A model generated the notes under the pieces. That model saw only the letters and a list, made by a program, of their open reading frames with translations. It searched no databases and was not told where the DNA came from. A stretch of DNA of 64,000 nucleotides from Sanderia malayensis (Eukaryota > Cnidaria > Scyphozoa > Semaeostomeae > Pelagiidae), in contig RQOL01000517.1 in assembly GCA_013076295.1 (NCBI GenBank), positions 298,017-362,016 on the forward strand, given 5' to 3'. Of the stretch, positions 16,196 to 31,130 are shown piece by piece (the stretch's first letter is position 1; every line of letters starts with the position of its first letter). Both the position numbers and the translations under genes were made by a program.

Positions 16196-18649
16196 CGTAA
16201 GAACAGCTAAAACTAATCAATTATAGAGGATTCATTCCCGCAATTTGCAGTAATGAAAAAACACCTTCATCCACACAATTTACACTTGAATCCACGCAAA
16301 AACGGTAAAAAAAGAAAAAAATGATAAATTCATTCCCACAATTTACACTAATGAAAAGTGACATTCATTCCCACAATTTAGACTGATGAAAGTTGACATT
16401 GATTGCCACAACTTACACACGAATCAACATAAATATACTTCAAACTAATAAAAATTTAAAGTTCATTCCCACAATTTACACTAATGAATAGTAACCATGA
16501 TTGACATAAATTACAGTAATGAAAAAAATTCCTCCCCGCAATTTACACACGAATGAACCGTAAGAACAGCTAAAACTAATCAATTATAGAGCATTCATTC
16601 CCACAATTTGCAGTAATGAAAAATAAATTTCATCCCTACAATTTACACATGAATCCACGCAAAAACGGTAAAAAGAGATAAAAAAGATAATACTCACTCC
16701 CACAATTTACACTAATGAAAAGTGACATTCATTCCCACAATTTAGACTGATGAAAGGTGACATTCATTCCCACAATTTAAACTGTTGAGAAGTGACATTG
16801 ATTTCCACAATTTACACATTATTCCACCTAAAAAGAGCTAAAAAGTATATAGCATTCTTTCCGACAATTTCCACTAATGAAAAGTAACCATGATTCACAT
16901 AAATTACAGTAATGAAAAAAAATTCCTTCCCACAATTTACACACGAATCAACGTCAGAACAGCTAAAACTAAACAATAATAGAGGATTCATTCCCGCAAT
17001 TTGCAGTAATGAAAAATAAATTTCATCTCCACAATTTACACATGAATCCACGCAAAAACGGTAAAAAGGGATAAAAAAGATAATATTCATTCCCACAATT
17101 TACACTAATGAAAAGTGACATTCATTGTCACAATTTCGACTGATGAAAGCTGACATTCATTCCCACAATTTAAACTGTTGAGAAGTGACATTGATTTCCA
17201 CAATTTACACATTATTCCACCTAAAAAGAGCTAAAATGTATATAGCATTCTTTCCGACAATTTCCACTAATGAAAAGTAACCATGATTCACATAAATTAC
17301 AGTAATGAAAAAAAATTCCTTCCCACAATTTACACACGAATCAACGTAAGAACAGCTAAAACTAAACAATAATAGAGGATTGATTCCCGCAATTTGCAGT
17401 AATGAAAAATAACCTTCATCCCCACAATTTACACATGAATCCATGCAAAGACGGTAAAAAGAAATAAAGAAGATAATATTCATATCCACAATTTACACTA
17501 ATGAAAGGTGACATTCATTTCCACAATTTAGACTGATCAAAGTTGATATTGATTTCCACACATTACAGTAATGAAAAAAAATTCATTCTGACAATTTACA
17601 CACGAATCCACGCAAAAACGGCAAAAACAGATAAAAAAGATAATATTCATTCCCACAATTTGCACTAATGAAAAGTGACATTCATTCCAACAATCTAGAC
17701 TGATGAATGTTAACATTCTTTCCCACAACTTACACACGAATCAACATATATACACCTAAAACTAATAAACATTTAAAGTTCATTCCCACAATTTACACTA
17801 ATGAAAAGTGAAATTCATTCCCACAATTTAGACTAATTAAAGTTGAAATTGATTGCCACAACTTACACACGAATCAACATAAATACACATAAAACTAATA
17901 AAAATTTAAAGTTCATTCCCACAATTTACACTTATGAAAAGTAACCATGATTCACATAAATTACAGTAATGAAAAAGAATTCATTCCCACAATTTCCAAA
18001 CAAATCAACGCTAAAAACAGCTAAAGCTAATCAATTATAGAGCATTCATTCCCACAATTTGCAGTAATGAAAAATAACCTTCATCCCCACAATTTACACA
18101 TGAATCCACGCAAAAACAGTAAAAAGAGATAAAAAAGATAATATTCATTCCCATAATTTGCAGTAATGAAAAATAAATTTCATCCCTACAATTTACACAT
18201 GAATCCACGCAAAAACGGTAAAAAGAGATAAAAAAGATAATACTCACTCCCACAATTTACACTAATGAAAAGTGACATTCATTCCCACAATTTAGACTGA
18301 TGAAAGGTGACATTCATTCCCACAATTTAAACTGTGGAGAAGTGACATTGATTCCCACAATTTACACATTATTCCACCTAAAAAGAGATAAAAAGTATAT
18401 AGCATTCTTTCCGACAATTTCCACTAATGAAAAGTAACCATGATTCACAAAAATTACAGTAATGAAAAAAAATTCCTACCCACAATTTACACACGAATCA
18501 ACGTCAGAACAGCTAAAACTAAACAATAATAGAGGATTCATTCCCGCAATTTGCAGTAATAAGAAATAAATTTCATCCCCACAATTTACACATGAATCCA
18601 CGCAAAAACGGTAAAAAGGGATAAAAAAGATAATATTCATTTCCACAAT

Positions 18650-21600
18650 TTACACTAATGAAAAGTGACATTCATTCCCACAATTTAGACTGATGAAAGC
18701 TGACATTCATTCCCACAATTTAAACTGTTGAGAAGTGACATTGATTCCCACAATTTACACATTATTCCACCTAACAAGAGCTAAAAAGTATATAGCATTC
18801 TTTCCGACAATTTCCACTAATGAAAAGTAACCATGTTTTACATAAATTAAAGTAATGAAAAAAAATTCCTTCCCACAATTTAAACACGAATCAACGTCAG
18901 AACAGCTAAAAATAAACAATAATAGAGGATTCATTCCCGCAATTTGCAGTAATGAAAAATAAATTTCATCCCCACAATTTACACATGAATCCACGCAAAA
19001 ACGGTAAAAAGGGATAAAAAAGATAATATTCATTCCCACAATTTACACTAATGAAAAGTGACATTCATTCCCACAATTTAGACTGATGAAAGCTGACATT
19101 CATTCCCACAATTTAAACTGTTGAGACGTGACATTGATTCCCACAATTTACACATTATTCCACCTAAAAAGAGCTAAAAAGTATATAGCATTCTTTCCGA
19201 CAATTTCCACTAATGAAAAGTAACCATGATTCACATAAAGTACAGTAATGAAAAAAAATTCCTTCCCACAATTTACACACGAATCAACGTAAGAACAGCT
19301 AAAACTAAACAATAGTAGAGGATTGATTCCCACAATTTGCAGTAATGAAAACTAACCTTCATCCCCACAATTTACACATGGATCCACGCAAAAACGGTAA
19401 AAAGAGATAAAAAAGATAATATTCATTCCCACAATTTACACTAATGAAAAGTAACATTCATTCCCACAATTTAGACTGATGAAAGTTGACATTGATTCCC
19501 ACAATTTACACATTGTTCCACGTAAAAAGAGCTAACAAAAATATAGCATTCTTTCTCACAAATTACACTAATGAACAGTAACATTGATTTCCAAACATTA
19601 CAGTAATGAAAAAAAATTCATTCCCACAATTTAGACTGATGAAAGCTGACATTCATTCCCACAATTTAAACTGTTGAGAAGTGACATTGATTCCCACAAT
19701 TTACACATTATTCCACCTAAAAAGAGCTAAAAATTATATAGCATTCTTTCCGACAATTTCCACTAATGAAAAGTAACCATGTTTCACATAAATTAAAGTA
19801 ATGAAAAAAAATTCCTTCCCACAATTTACACACGAATCAACGTCAGAACAGCTAAAACTAAACAAGAATAGAGGATTCATTCCCGCAATTTGCAGTAATG
19901 AAAAATAAATTTCATCCCCACAATTTACACATGAATCCACGCAAAAACGGTAAAAAGGGATAAAAAAGATAATATTCATTCCCACAATTTACACTAATGA
20001 AAAGTGACATTCATTCCCACAATTTAGACTGATGAAAGCTGACATTCATTCCCACAATATAAACTGTTGAGAAGTGACATTGATTCCCACAATTTACACA
20101 TTATTCCACCTAAAAAGAGCTAGAAAGTATATAGCATTCTTTCCGACAATTTCCACTAATGAAAAGTAACCATGATTCACATAAAGTACAGTAATGAAAA
20201 AAAATTCCTTCCCACAATTTACACACGAATCAACGTAAGAACAGCTAAAACTAAACAATAATAGAGGATTGATTCCCGCAATTTGCAGTAATGAAAAATA
20301 ACCTTCATCCCCACAATATACATGAATCCATGCAAAGACGGTAAAAAGAAATAAAGAAGATAATATTCATTCCCACAATTTACACTAATGAAAGGTGACA
20401 TTCATTTCCACAATTTAGACTGATCAAAGTTGATATTGATTTCCACACATTACAGTAATGAAAAAAAATTCATTCTGACAATTTACACACGAATCCACGC
20501 AAAAACGGCAAAAACAGATAAAAAAGATAATATTCATTCCCACCATTTACACTAATGACAAGTGACATTCATTCCCACAATTTAGACTGATGAAAGCTGA
20601 CATTCATTCCCACAATTTAAACTGTTGAGAAGTGACATTGATTCCCACAATTTACACATTATTCCACCTAAAAAGAGCTAAAAAGTATATAGCATTCTTT
20701 TCGACAATTTCCACTAATGAAAAGTAACCATGTTTTACATAAATTAAAGTAATGAAAAAAAATTCCTTCCCACAATTTACACACGAATCAACGTCAGAAC
20801 AGCTAAAACTAAACAATAATAGAGGATTCATTCCCGCAATTTGCAGTAATGAAAAATAAATTTCATCCCCACAATTTACACATGAATCCATGCAAAAACG
20901 GTAAAAAGGGATAAAAAAGATAATATTCATTCCCACAATTTACACTAATGAAAAGTGACATTCATTCCCACAATTTAGACTGATGAAAGCTGACATTCAT
21001 TCCCACAATTTAAACTGTTGAGACGTGACATTGATTCCCACAATTTACACATTATTCCACCTAAAAAGAGCTAAAAAGTATATAGCATTCTTTCCGACAA
21101 TTTCCACTAATGAAAAGTAACCATGTTTTACATAAATTAAAGTAATGAAAAAAAATTCCTTCCCACAATTTACACACGAATCAACGTCAGAACAGCTAAA
21201 ACTAAACAATAGTAGAGGATTGATTCCCACAATTTGCAGTAATGAAAACTAACCTTCATCCCCACAATTTACACATGGATCCACGCAAAAACGGTAAAAA
21301 GAGATAAAAAAGATAATATTCATTCCCACAATTTACACTAATGAAAAGTAACATTCATTCCCACAATTTAGACTGATGAAAGTTGACATTGATTCCCACA
21401 ATTTACACATTTTCCACGTAAAAAGAGCTAACAAAAATATAGCATTCTTTCTCACAAATTACACTAATGAACAGTAACATTGTTTTCCAAACATTACAGT
21501 AATGAAAAAAAATTCATTCCCACAATTTAGACTGATGAAAGCTGACATTCATTCCCACAATTTAAACTGTTGAGAAGTGACATTGATTCCCACAATTTAC

Positions 21601-22470
21601 ACATTATTCCACCTAAAAAGAGCTAAAAATTATATAGCATTCTTTCCGACAATTTCCACTAATGAAAAGTAACCATGTTTCACATAAATTAAAGTAATGA
21701 AAAAAAATTCCTTCCCACAATTTACACACGAATCAACGTCAGAACAGCTAAAACTAAACAATAATAGAGGATTCATTCCCGCAATTTGCAGTAATGAAAA
21801 ATAAATTTCACCCCCACAATTTACACATGAATCCACGCAAAAACGGTAAAAAGGGATAAAAAAGATAATATTCATTCCCACAATTTACACTAATGAAAAG
21901 TGACATTCATTCCCACAATTTAGACTGATAAAAGCTGACATTCATTCCCACAATATAAACTGTTGAGAAGTGACATTGATTCCCACAATTTACACATTAT
22001 TCCACATAAAAAGAGCTAGAAAGTATGTAGCATTCTTTCCGACAATTTCCACTAATGAAAAGTAACCATGATTCACATAAAGTACAGTAATGAAAAAAAA
22101 TTCCTTCCCACAATTTACACACGAATCAACGTAAGAACAGCTAAAACTAAACAATAATAGAGGATTGATTCCCGCAATTTGCAGTAATGAAAAATAACCT
22201 TCATCCCCACAATATACATGAATCCATGCAAAGACGGTAAAAAGAAATAAAGAAGATAATATTCATTCCCACAATTTACACTAATGAAAGGTGACATTCA
22301 TTTCCACAATTTAGACTGATCAAAGTTGATATTGATTTCCACACATTACAGTAATGAAAAAAAATTCATTCTGACAATTTACACACGAATCCACGCAAAA
22401 ACGGCAAAAACAGATAAAAAAGATAATATTCATTCCCACCATTTACACTAATGACAAGTGACATTCATTC
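18650..22470. repeat. Two tandem copies of a ~1,896-bp higher-order unit
   Basis: Landmarks repeat with a spacing of 1,896-1,897 bp: the subunit at 18755 with 20652, 19148 with 21045, 19734 with 21630, and 20219 with 22115. Each copy closes with the rare CACCATTTACACTAATGACA subunit (near 20549 and 22437). A two-base loss in the second copy (ACATTTTCCACG near 21408) explains the small change in offset. This is a recent amplification within satellite A. Confidence 0.85.
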
Positions 22471-25177
22471 CCACAATTTTGACTGATGAAAGTTGACATT
22501 GATTCCCACAATTTACAGTAATGAAAAATAACATTCAGTCTCACAATTTACACATGAATCCACGCAAAAACAGCAAAAACAAGTAAAAAAAACATTCAAT
22601 CCCACAATTTGCACTAATGAAAAGTGACATTCATTCCCACAATCTAGACTGATGAATGTTAACATTCTTTCCCACAACTTACACACGAATCAACATATAT
22701 ACACCTAAAACTAATAAACATTTAAAGTTCATTCCCACAATTTACACTAATGAAAAGTGAAATTCATTCCCACAATTTAGACTAATTAAAGTTGAAATTG
22801 ATTGCCACAACTTACACACGAATCAACATAAATACACATAAAACTAATAAAAATTTAAAGTTCATTCCCACAATTTACACTAATGAAAAGTAACCATGAT
22901 TCACATAAATTACAGTAATGAAAAAAATTCATTCCCACAATTTCCAAACGAATCAACGCTAAAAACAGCTAAAGCTAATCAATTATAGAGCATTCATTCC
23001 CACAATTTGCAGTAACGAAAAATAACCTTCATCCCCACAATTTACACATGAATCCACGCAAAAACGGTAAAAAGAGATAAAAAAGATAATATTCATTCCC
23101 ACAATTTGCAGTAATGAAAAATAAATTTCATCCCTACAATTTACACATGAATCCACGCAAAAATGGTAAAAAGAGATAAAAAAGATAATACTCACTCCCA
23201 CAATTTACACTAATGAAAAGTGACATTCATTCCCACAATTTAGACTGATGAAAGGTGACATTCATTCCCACAATTTAAACTGTTGAGAAGTGACATTGAT
23301 TCCCACAATTTACACATTATTCCACCTAAAAAGAGCTAAAAAGTATATAGCATTCTTTCCGACAATTTCCACTAATGAAAAGTAACCATGATTCACAAAA
23401 ATTACAGTAATGAAAAAAAATTCCTTCCCACAAGTTACACACGAATCAACGTCAGAACAGCTAAAACTAAACAATAATAGAGGATTCATTCCCGCAATTT
23501 GCAGTAATGAAAAATAAATTTCATCCCCACAAATTACACATGAATCCACGCAAAAATATTAAAAAGGGATAAAAAAGATAATATTCATTCCCACAATTTA
23601 CACTAATGAAAAGTAACATTCATTCCCACAATTTAGACTGATGAAAGTTGACATTGATTCCCACAATTTACACATTGTTCCACGTAAAAAGAGCTAACAA
23701 AAATATAGCATTCTTTCTCACAAATTACACTAATGAACAGTAACATTGATTTCCAAACATTACAGTAATGAAAAAAAATTCATTCCCACAATTTACACAC
23801 GAATCCACGCAAAAACGACAAAAACAGATAAAAAAGAAAATATTCATTCCCACAATTTACACTAATGAAAAGTGACATTCATTCCCACAATTTACAGTAA
23901 TAATAATGAGATTAATCCCACAATTTACACATGAATCCACGCAAAAACGGTAAAAACAGATAAAGAAGATAATATTCATTCAAAAAATTTACACTAATGA
24001 AAAGTGACATTCATTCCCACAACTTACAGTAATAAAAATGAGATTAATCCCACAATTTACACATGAATCCACGCAAAAACGGTAAAAACAGATAAAAAGA
24101 TAATATTCATTCCCACAATTTGCACTAATGAAAAGAAACATCCATTCCCACAATTTGCAATAATGAAAAATAACCTTCATCTCCACAACTTACACATGAA
24201 TCCACGTAGGAACAACTAAAACTAAACAATAATAGAGGATTCATTCCCGCAATTTGCAGTAATGGAAAATAACCTTCATCCCCACAATTTACACATGAAT
24301 CCACTTAAAAACGGTAAAAACAGAGAAAAAAGATAATATTGATTCCCACAATTTACACATTATTCCACCTAAAAAGAGCTAAAAAGTATATAGCATTCTT
24401 TCCGACAATTTCCACTAATGAAAAGTAACCATGATTCACATAAATTACAGTAATGAAAAAAAATTCCTTCCCACAATTTACACACGAATCAACGTAAGAA
24501 CAGCTAAAGCTAATCAATTATAGAGCATTCATTCCCACAATTTGCAGTAATGAAAAATAACCTTCATCCCCAAAATTTACACATGAATCCACGCAAAAAC
24601 GGTAAAAAGAGATAAAAAAGATAATATTCATTCCCACAATTTGCAGTAATGAAAAATAAATTTCATCCCTACAATTTACACATGAATCCACGCAAAAACG
24701 GTAAAAAGAGATAAAAAAGATAATACTCACTCCCACAATTTACACTAATGAAAAGTGACATTCATTCCCACAATTTAGACTGATGAAAGGTGACATTCAT
24801 TCCCACAATTTAAACTGTTGAGAAGTGACATTGATTCCCACAATTTACACATTATTCCACCTAAAAAGAGCTAAAAAGTATATAGCATTCTTTCCGACAA
24901 TTTCCACTAATGAAAAGTAACCATGATTCACAAAAATTACAGTAATGAAAAAAAATTCCTTCCCACAAGTTACACACGAATCAACGTCAGAACAGCTAAA
25001 ACTAAACAATAATAGAGGATTCATTCCCGCAATTTGCAGTAATGAAAAATAAATTTCATCCCCACAAATTACACATGAATCCACGCAAAAACATTAAAAA
25101 GGGATAAAAAAGATAATATTCATTCCCACAATTTACACTAATGAAAAGTGACATTCATTCCCACAATTTAGACTGAT

Positions 25178-25266
25178 TTAGGGTTAGGGTTAGGGTTAGG
25201 GTTAGGGTTAGGGTTAGGGTTAGGGTTAGGGTTAGGGTTAGGGTTAGGGTTAGGGTTAGGGTTAGG
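25178..25266 (+). repeat. Interstitial telomeric repeat tract 2, (TTAGGG)14.8
   Basis: Eighty-nine bases of perfect TTAGGG repeat: fourteen units plus TTAGG. It sits between GACTGAT on the left and AAAGCTGAC on the right, the identical insertion point and phase as the tract at 13489. The length difference is exactly 30 bases, or five units. Right flanks of the two tracts are nearly identical for hundreds of bases, while left flanks belong to different satellite variants. This tract also marks the left boundary of the most homogeneous 393-bp run. Confidence 0.98.
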
Positions 25267-28200
25267 AAAGCTGACATTCATTCCCACAATTTAAACTGTT
25301 GAGAAGTGACATTGATTCCCACAATTTACACATTATTCCACCTAAAAAGAGCTAAAAAGTATATAGCATTCTTTCCGACAATTTCCACTAATGAAAAGTA
25401 ACCATGATTCACAAAAATTACAGTAATGAAAAAAAATTCCTTCCCACAATTTACACACGAATCAACGTCAGAACAGCTAAAACTAAACAATAATAGAGGA
25501 TTCATTCCCGCAATTTGCAGTAATGAAAAATAAATTTCATCCCCACAATTTACACATGAATCCACGCAAAAACGGTAAAAAGGGATAAAAAAGATAATAT
25601 TCATTCCCACAATTTACACTAATGAAAAGTGACATTCATTCCCACAATTTAGACTGATGAAAGCTGACATTCATTCCCACAATTTAAACTGTTGAGAAGT
25701 GACATTGATTCCCACAATTTACACATTATTCCACCTAAAAAGAGCTAAAAAGTATATAGCATTCTTTCCGACAATTTCCACTAATGAAAAGTAACCATGA
25801 TTCACAAAAATTACAGTAATGAAAAAAAATTCCTTCCCACAATTTACACACGAATCAACGTCAGAACAGCTAAAACTAAACAATAATAGAGGATTCATTC
25901 CCGCAATTTGCAGTAATGAAAAATAAATTTCATCCCCACAATTTACACATGAATCCACGCAAAAACGGTAAAAAGGGATAAAAAAGATAATATTCATTCC
26001 CACAATTTACACTAATGAAAAGTGACATTCATTCCCACAATTTAGACTAATGAAAGCTGACATTCATTCCCACAATTTAAACTGTTGAGAAGTGACATTG
26101 ATTCCCACAATTTACACATTATTCCACCTAAAAAGAGCTAAAAAGTATATAGCATTCTTTCCGACAATTTCCACTAATGAAAAGTAACCATGATTCACAA
26201 AAATTACAGTAATGAAAAAAAATTCCTTCCCACAATTTACACACGAATCAACGTCAGAACAGCTAAAACTAAACAATAATAGAGGATTCATTCCCGCAAT
26301 TTGCAGTAATGAAAAATAAATTTCATCCCCACAATTTACACATGAATCCACGCAAAAACGGTAAAAAGGGATAAAAAAGATAATATTCATTCCCACAATT
26401 TACAGTAATGAAAAGTGACATTCATTCCCACAATTTAGACTGATGAAAGCTGACATTCATTCCCACAATTTAAACTGTTGAGAAGTGACATTGATTCCCA
26501 CAATTTACACATTATTCCACCTAAAAAGAGCTAAAAAGTATATAGCATTCTTTCCGACAATTTCCACTAATGAAAAGTAACCATGATTCACAAAAATTAC
26601 AGTAATGAAAAAAATTCCTTCCCACAATTTACACACGAATCAACGTCAGAACAGCTAAAACTAAACAATAATAGAGGATTCATTCCCGCAATTTGCAGTA
26701 ATGAAAAATAAATTTCATCCCCACAATTTACACATGAATCCACGCAAAAACGGTAAAAAGGGATAAAAAAGATAATATTCATTCCCACAATTTACACTAA
26801 TGAAAAGTGACATTCATTCCCACAATTTAGACTGATGAAAGCTGACATTCATTCCCACAATTTAAACTGTTGAGAAGTGACATTGATTCCCACAATTTAC
26901 ACATTATTCCACCTAAAAAGAGCTAAAAAGTATATAGCATTCTTTCCGACAATTTCCACTAATGAAAAGTAACCATGATTCACAAAAATTACAGTAATGA
27001 AAAAAAATTCCTTCCACAATTTACACACGAATCAACGTCAGAACAGCTAAAACTAAACAATAATAGAGGATTCATTCCCGCAATTTGCAGTAATGAAAAA
27101 TAAATTTCATCCCCACAATTTACACATGAATCCACGCAAAAACGGTAAAAAGGGATAAAAAGATAATATTCATTCCCACAATTTACACTAATGAAAAGTG
27201 ACATTCATTCCCACAATTTAGACTGATGAAAGCTGACATTCATTCCCACAATTTAAACTGTTGAGAAGTGACATTGATTCCCACAATTTACACATTATTC
27301 CACCTAAAAAGAGCTAAAAAGTATATAGCATTCTTTCCGACAATTTCCACTAATGAAAAGTAACCATGATTCACAAAAATTACAGTAATGAAAAAAAATT
27401 CCTTCCCACAATTTACACACGAATCAACGTCAGAACAGCTAAAACTAAACAATAATAGAGGATTCATTCCCGCAATTTGCAGTAATGAAAAATAAATTTC
27501 ATCCCCACAATTTACACATGAATCCACGCAAAAACGGTAAAAAGGGATAAAAAGATAATATTCATTCCCACAATTTACAGTAATGAAAAGTGACATTCAT
27601 TCCCACAATTTAGACTGATGAAAGCTGACATTCATTCCCACAATTTAAACTGTTGAGAAGTGACATTGATTCCCACAATTTACACATTATTCCACCTAAA
27701 AAGAGCTAAAAAGTATATAGCATTCTTTCCGACAATTTCCACTAATGAAAAGTAACCATGTTTCACATAAATTAAAGTAATGAAAAAAAATTCCTTCCCA
27801 CAATTTACACACGAATCATCGTCAGAACAGCTAAAACTAAACAATAATAGAGGATTCATTCCCGCAATTTGCAGTAATGAAAAATAAATTTCATCCCCAC
27901 AATTTACACATGAATCCACGCAAAAACGGTAAAAAGGGATAAAAAAGATAATATTCATTCCCACAATTTACACTAATGAAAAGTGACATTCATTCCCACA
28001 ATTTAGACTGATGAAAGCTGACATTCATTCCCACAATATAAACTGTTGAGAAGTGACATTGATTCCCACAATTTACACATTATTCCACCTAAAAAGAGCT
28101 AAAAAGTATATAGCATTCTTTCCGACACTTTCCACTAATGAAAAGTAACCATGATTCACAAAAATTACAGTAATGAAAAAAAATTCCTTCCCACAATTTA

Positions 28201-31130
28201 CACACGAATCAACGTCAGAACAGCTAAAACTAAACAATAATAGAGGATTCATTCCCGCAATTTGCAGTAATGAAAAATAAATTTCATCCCCACAATTTAC
28301 ACATGAATCCACGCAAAAACGGTAAAAAGGGATAAAAAAGATAATATTCATTCCCACAATTTACACTAATGAAAAGTGACATTCATTCCCACAATTTAGA
28401 CTGATGAAAGCTGACATTCATTCCCACAATTTAAACTGTTGAGAAGTGACATTGATTCCCACAATTTACACATTATTCCACCTAAAAAGAGCTAAAAAGT
28501 ATATAGCATTCTTTCCGACAATTTCCACTAATGAAAAGTAACCATGTTTCACATAAATTAAAGTAATGAAAAAAAATTCCTTCCCACAATTTACACACGA
28601 ATCAACGTCAGAACAGCTAAAACTAAACAATAATAGAGGATTCATTCCCGCAATTTGCAGTAAAGAAAAATAAATTTCATCCCCACAATTTACACATGAA
28701 TCCACGCAAAAACGGTAAAAAGGGATAAAAAAGATAATATTCATTCCCACAATTTACACTAATGAAAAGAGACATTCATTCCCACAATTTAGACTGATGA
28801 AAGCTGACATTCATTCCCACAATTTAAACTGTTGAGAAGTGACATTGATTCCCACAATTTACACATTATTCCACCTAAAAAGAGCTAAAAAGTATATAGC
28901 ATTCTTTCCGACAATTTCCACTAATGAAAAGTAACCATGATTCACATAAAGTACAGTAATGAAAAAAAATTCCTTCCCACAATTTACACACGAATCAACG
29001 TAAGAACAGCTAAAACTAAACAATAATAGAGGATTGATTCCCACAATTTGCAGTAATGAAAACTAACCTTCATCCCCACAATTTACACATGGATCCACGC
29101 AAAAACGGTAAAAAGAGATAAAAAAGATAATATTCATTCCCACAATTTACACTAATGAAAAGTAACATTCATTCCCACAATTTAGACTGATGAAAGTTGA
29201 CATTGATTCCCACAATTTACACATTATTCCACCTAAAAAGAGCTAAAAAGTATATAGCATTCTTTCCGACAATTTCCACTAATGAAAAGTAACCATGATT
29301 CACAAGAATTACAGTAATGAAAAAAAATTCCTTCCCACAATTTACACACGAATCAACGTCAGAACAGCTAAAACTAAACAATAATAGAGGATTCATTCCC
29401 GCAATTTGCAGTAATGAAAAATAAATTTCATCCCCACAATTTACACATGAATCCACGCAAAAACGGTAAAAAAGGATAAAAAAGATAATATTCATTCCCA
29501 CAATTTACACTAATGAAAAGTGACATTCATTCCCACAATTTAGACTGATGAAAGCTGACATTCATTCCCACAATTTAAACTGTTGAGAAGTGACATTGAT
29601 TCCCACAATTTACACATTATTCCACCTAAAAAGAGCTAAAAAGTATATAGCATTCTTTCCGACAATTTCCACTAGTGAAAAGTAACCATGTTTCACATAA
29701 ACTAAAGTAATGAAAAAAAATTCCTTCCCACAATTTACACACGAATCAACGTCAGAACAGCTAAAACTAAACAATAATAGAGGATTCATTCCCGCAATTT
29801 GCAGTAATGAAAAATAAATTTCATCCCCACAATTTACACATGAATCCACGCAAAAACGGTAAAAAGGGATAAAAAAGATAATATTCATTCCCACAATTTA
29901 CACTAATGAAAAGTGACATTCATTCCCACAATTTAGACTGATGAAAGCTGACATTCATTCCCACAATATAAACTGTTGAGAAGTGACATTGATTCCCACA
30001 ATTTACACATTATTCCACCTAAAAAGAGCTAAAAAGTATATAGCATTCTTTCCGACAATTTCCACTAATGAAAAGTAACCATGATTCACAAAAATTACAG
30101 TAATGAAAAAAAATTCCTTCCCACAATTTACACACGAATCAACGTCAGAACAGCTAAAACTAAACAATAATAGAGGATTCATTCCCGCAATTTGCAGTAA
30201 TGAAAAATAAATTTCATCCCTACAATTTACACATGAATCCACGCAAAAACGGTAAAAAGGGATAAAAAAGATAATATTCATTCCCACAATTTACACTAAT
30301 GAAAAGTGACATTCATTCCCACAATTTAGACTGATGAAAGCTGACATTCATTCCCACAATTTAAACTGTTGAGAAGTGACATTGATTCCCACAATTTACA
30401 CATTATTCCACCTAAAAAGAGCTAAAAAGTATATAGCATTCTTTCCGACAATTTCCACTAATGAAAAGTAACCATGTTTCACATAAATTAAAGTAATGAA
30501 AAAAAATTCCTTCCCACAATTTACACACGAATCAACGTCAGAACAGCTAAAACTAAACAATAATAGAGGATTCATTCCCGCAATTTGCAGTAATGAAAAA
30601 TAAATTTCATCCCCACAATTTACACATGAATCCACGCAAAAACGGTAAAAAGGGATAAAAAAGATAATATTCATTCCCACAATTTACACTAATGAAAAGT
30701 GACATTCATTCCCACAATTTAGACTGATGAAAGCTGACATTCATTCCCACAATTTAAACTGTTGAGAAGTGACATTGATTCCCACAATTTACACATTATT
30801 CCACCTAAAGAGAGCTAAAAAGTATATAGCATTCTTTCCGACAATTTCCACTAATGAAAAGTAACCATGATTCACATAAAGTACAGTAATGAAAAAAAAT
30901 TCCTTCCCACAATTTACACACGAATCAACGTAAGAACAGCTAAAACTAAACAATAATAGAGGATTGATTCCCGCAATTTGCAGTAATGAAAAATAACCTT
31001 CATCCCCACAATATACATGAATCCATGCAAAGACGGTAAAAAGAAATAAAGAAGATAATATTCATTCCCACAATTTACACTAATGAAAGGTGACATTCAT
31101 TTCCACAATTTAGACTGATCAAAGTTGACA
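25266..31130. repeat. Run of ~15 copies of the 393-bp higher-order repeat
   Basis: Equivalent positions recur every 393 bp (for example 25326, 25719, 26112, then 27680, 28073, 28466, 28859, then 29217, 29610, 30003, 30396). Small slips of one or two bases occur in the fourth to sixth copies, and there is one 358-bp step at 28859-29217. Each unit holds nine subunits of 35, 57, 36, 32, 64, 37, 62, 35 and 35 bp (sum 393), ordered short-long-short-short-long-short-long-short-short. Copies differ at few sites, for example ACAAAAATTACAG against ACATAAATTAAAG. More copies of the same unit occur at 32.2-33.2 and 34.6-35.9 kb. Confidence 0.93.
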
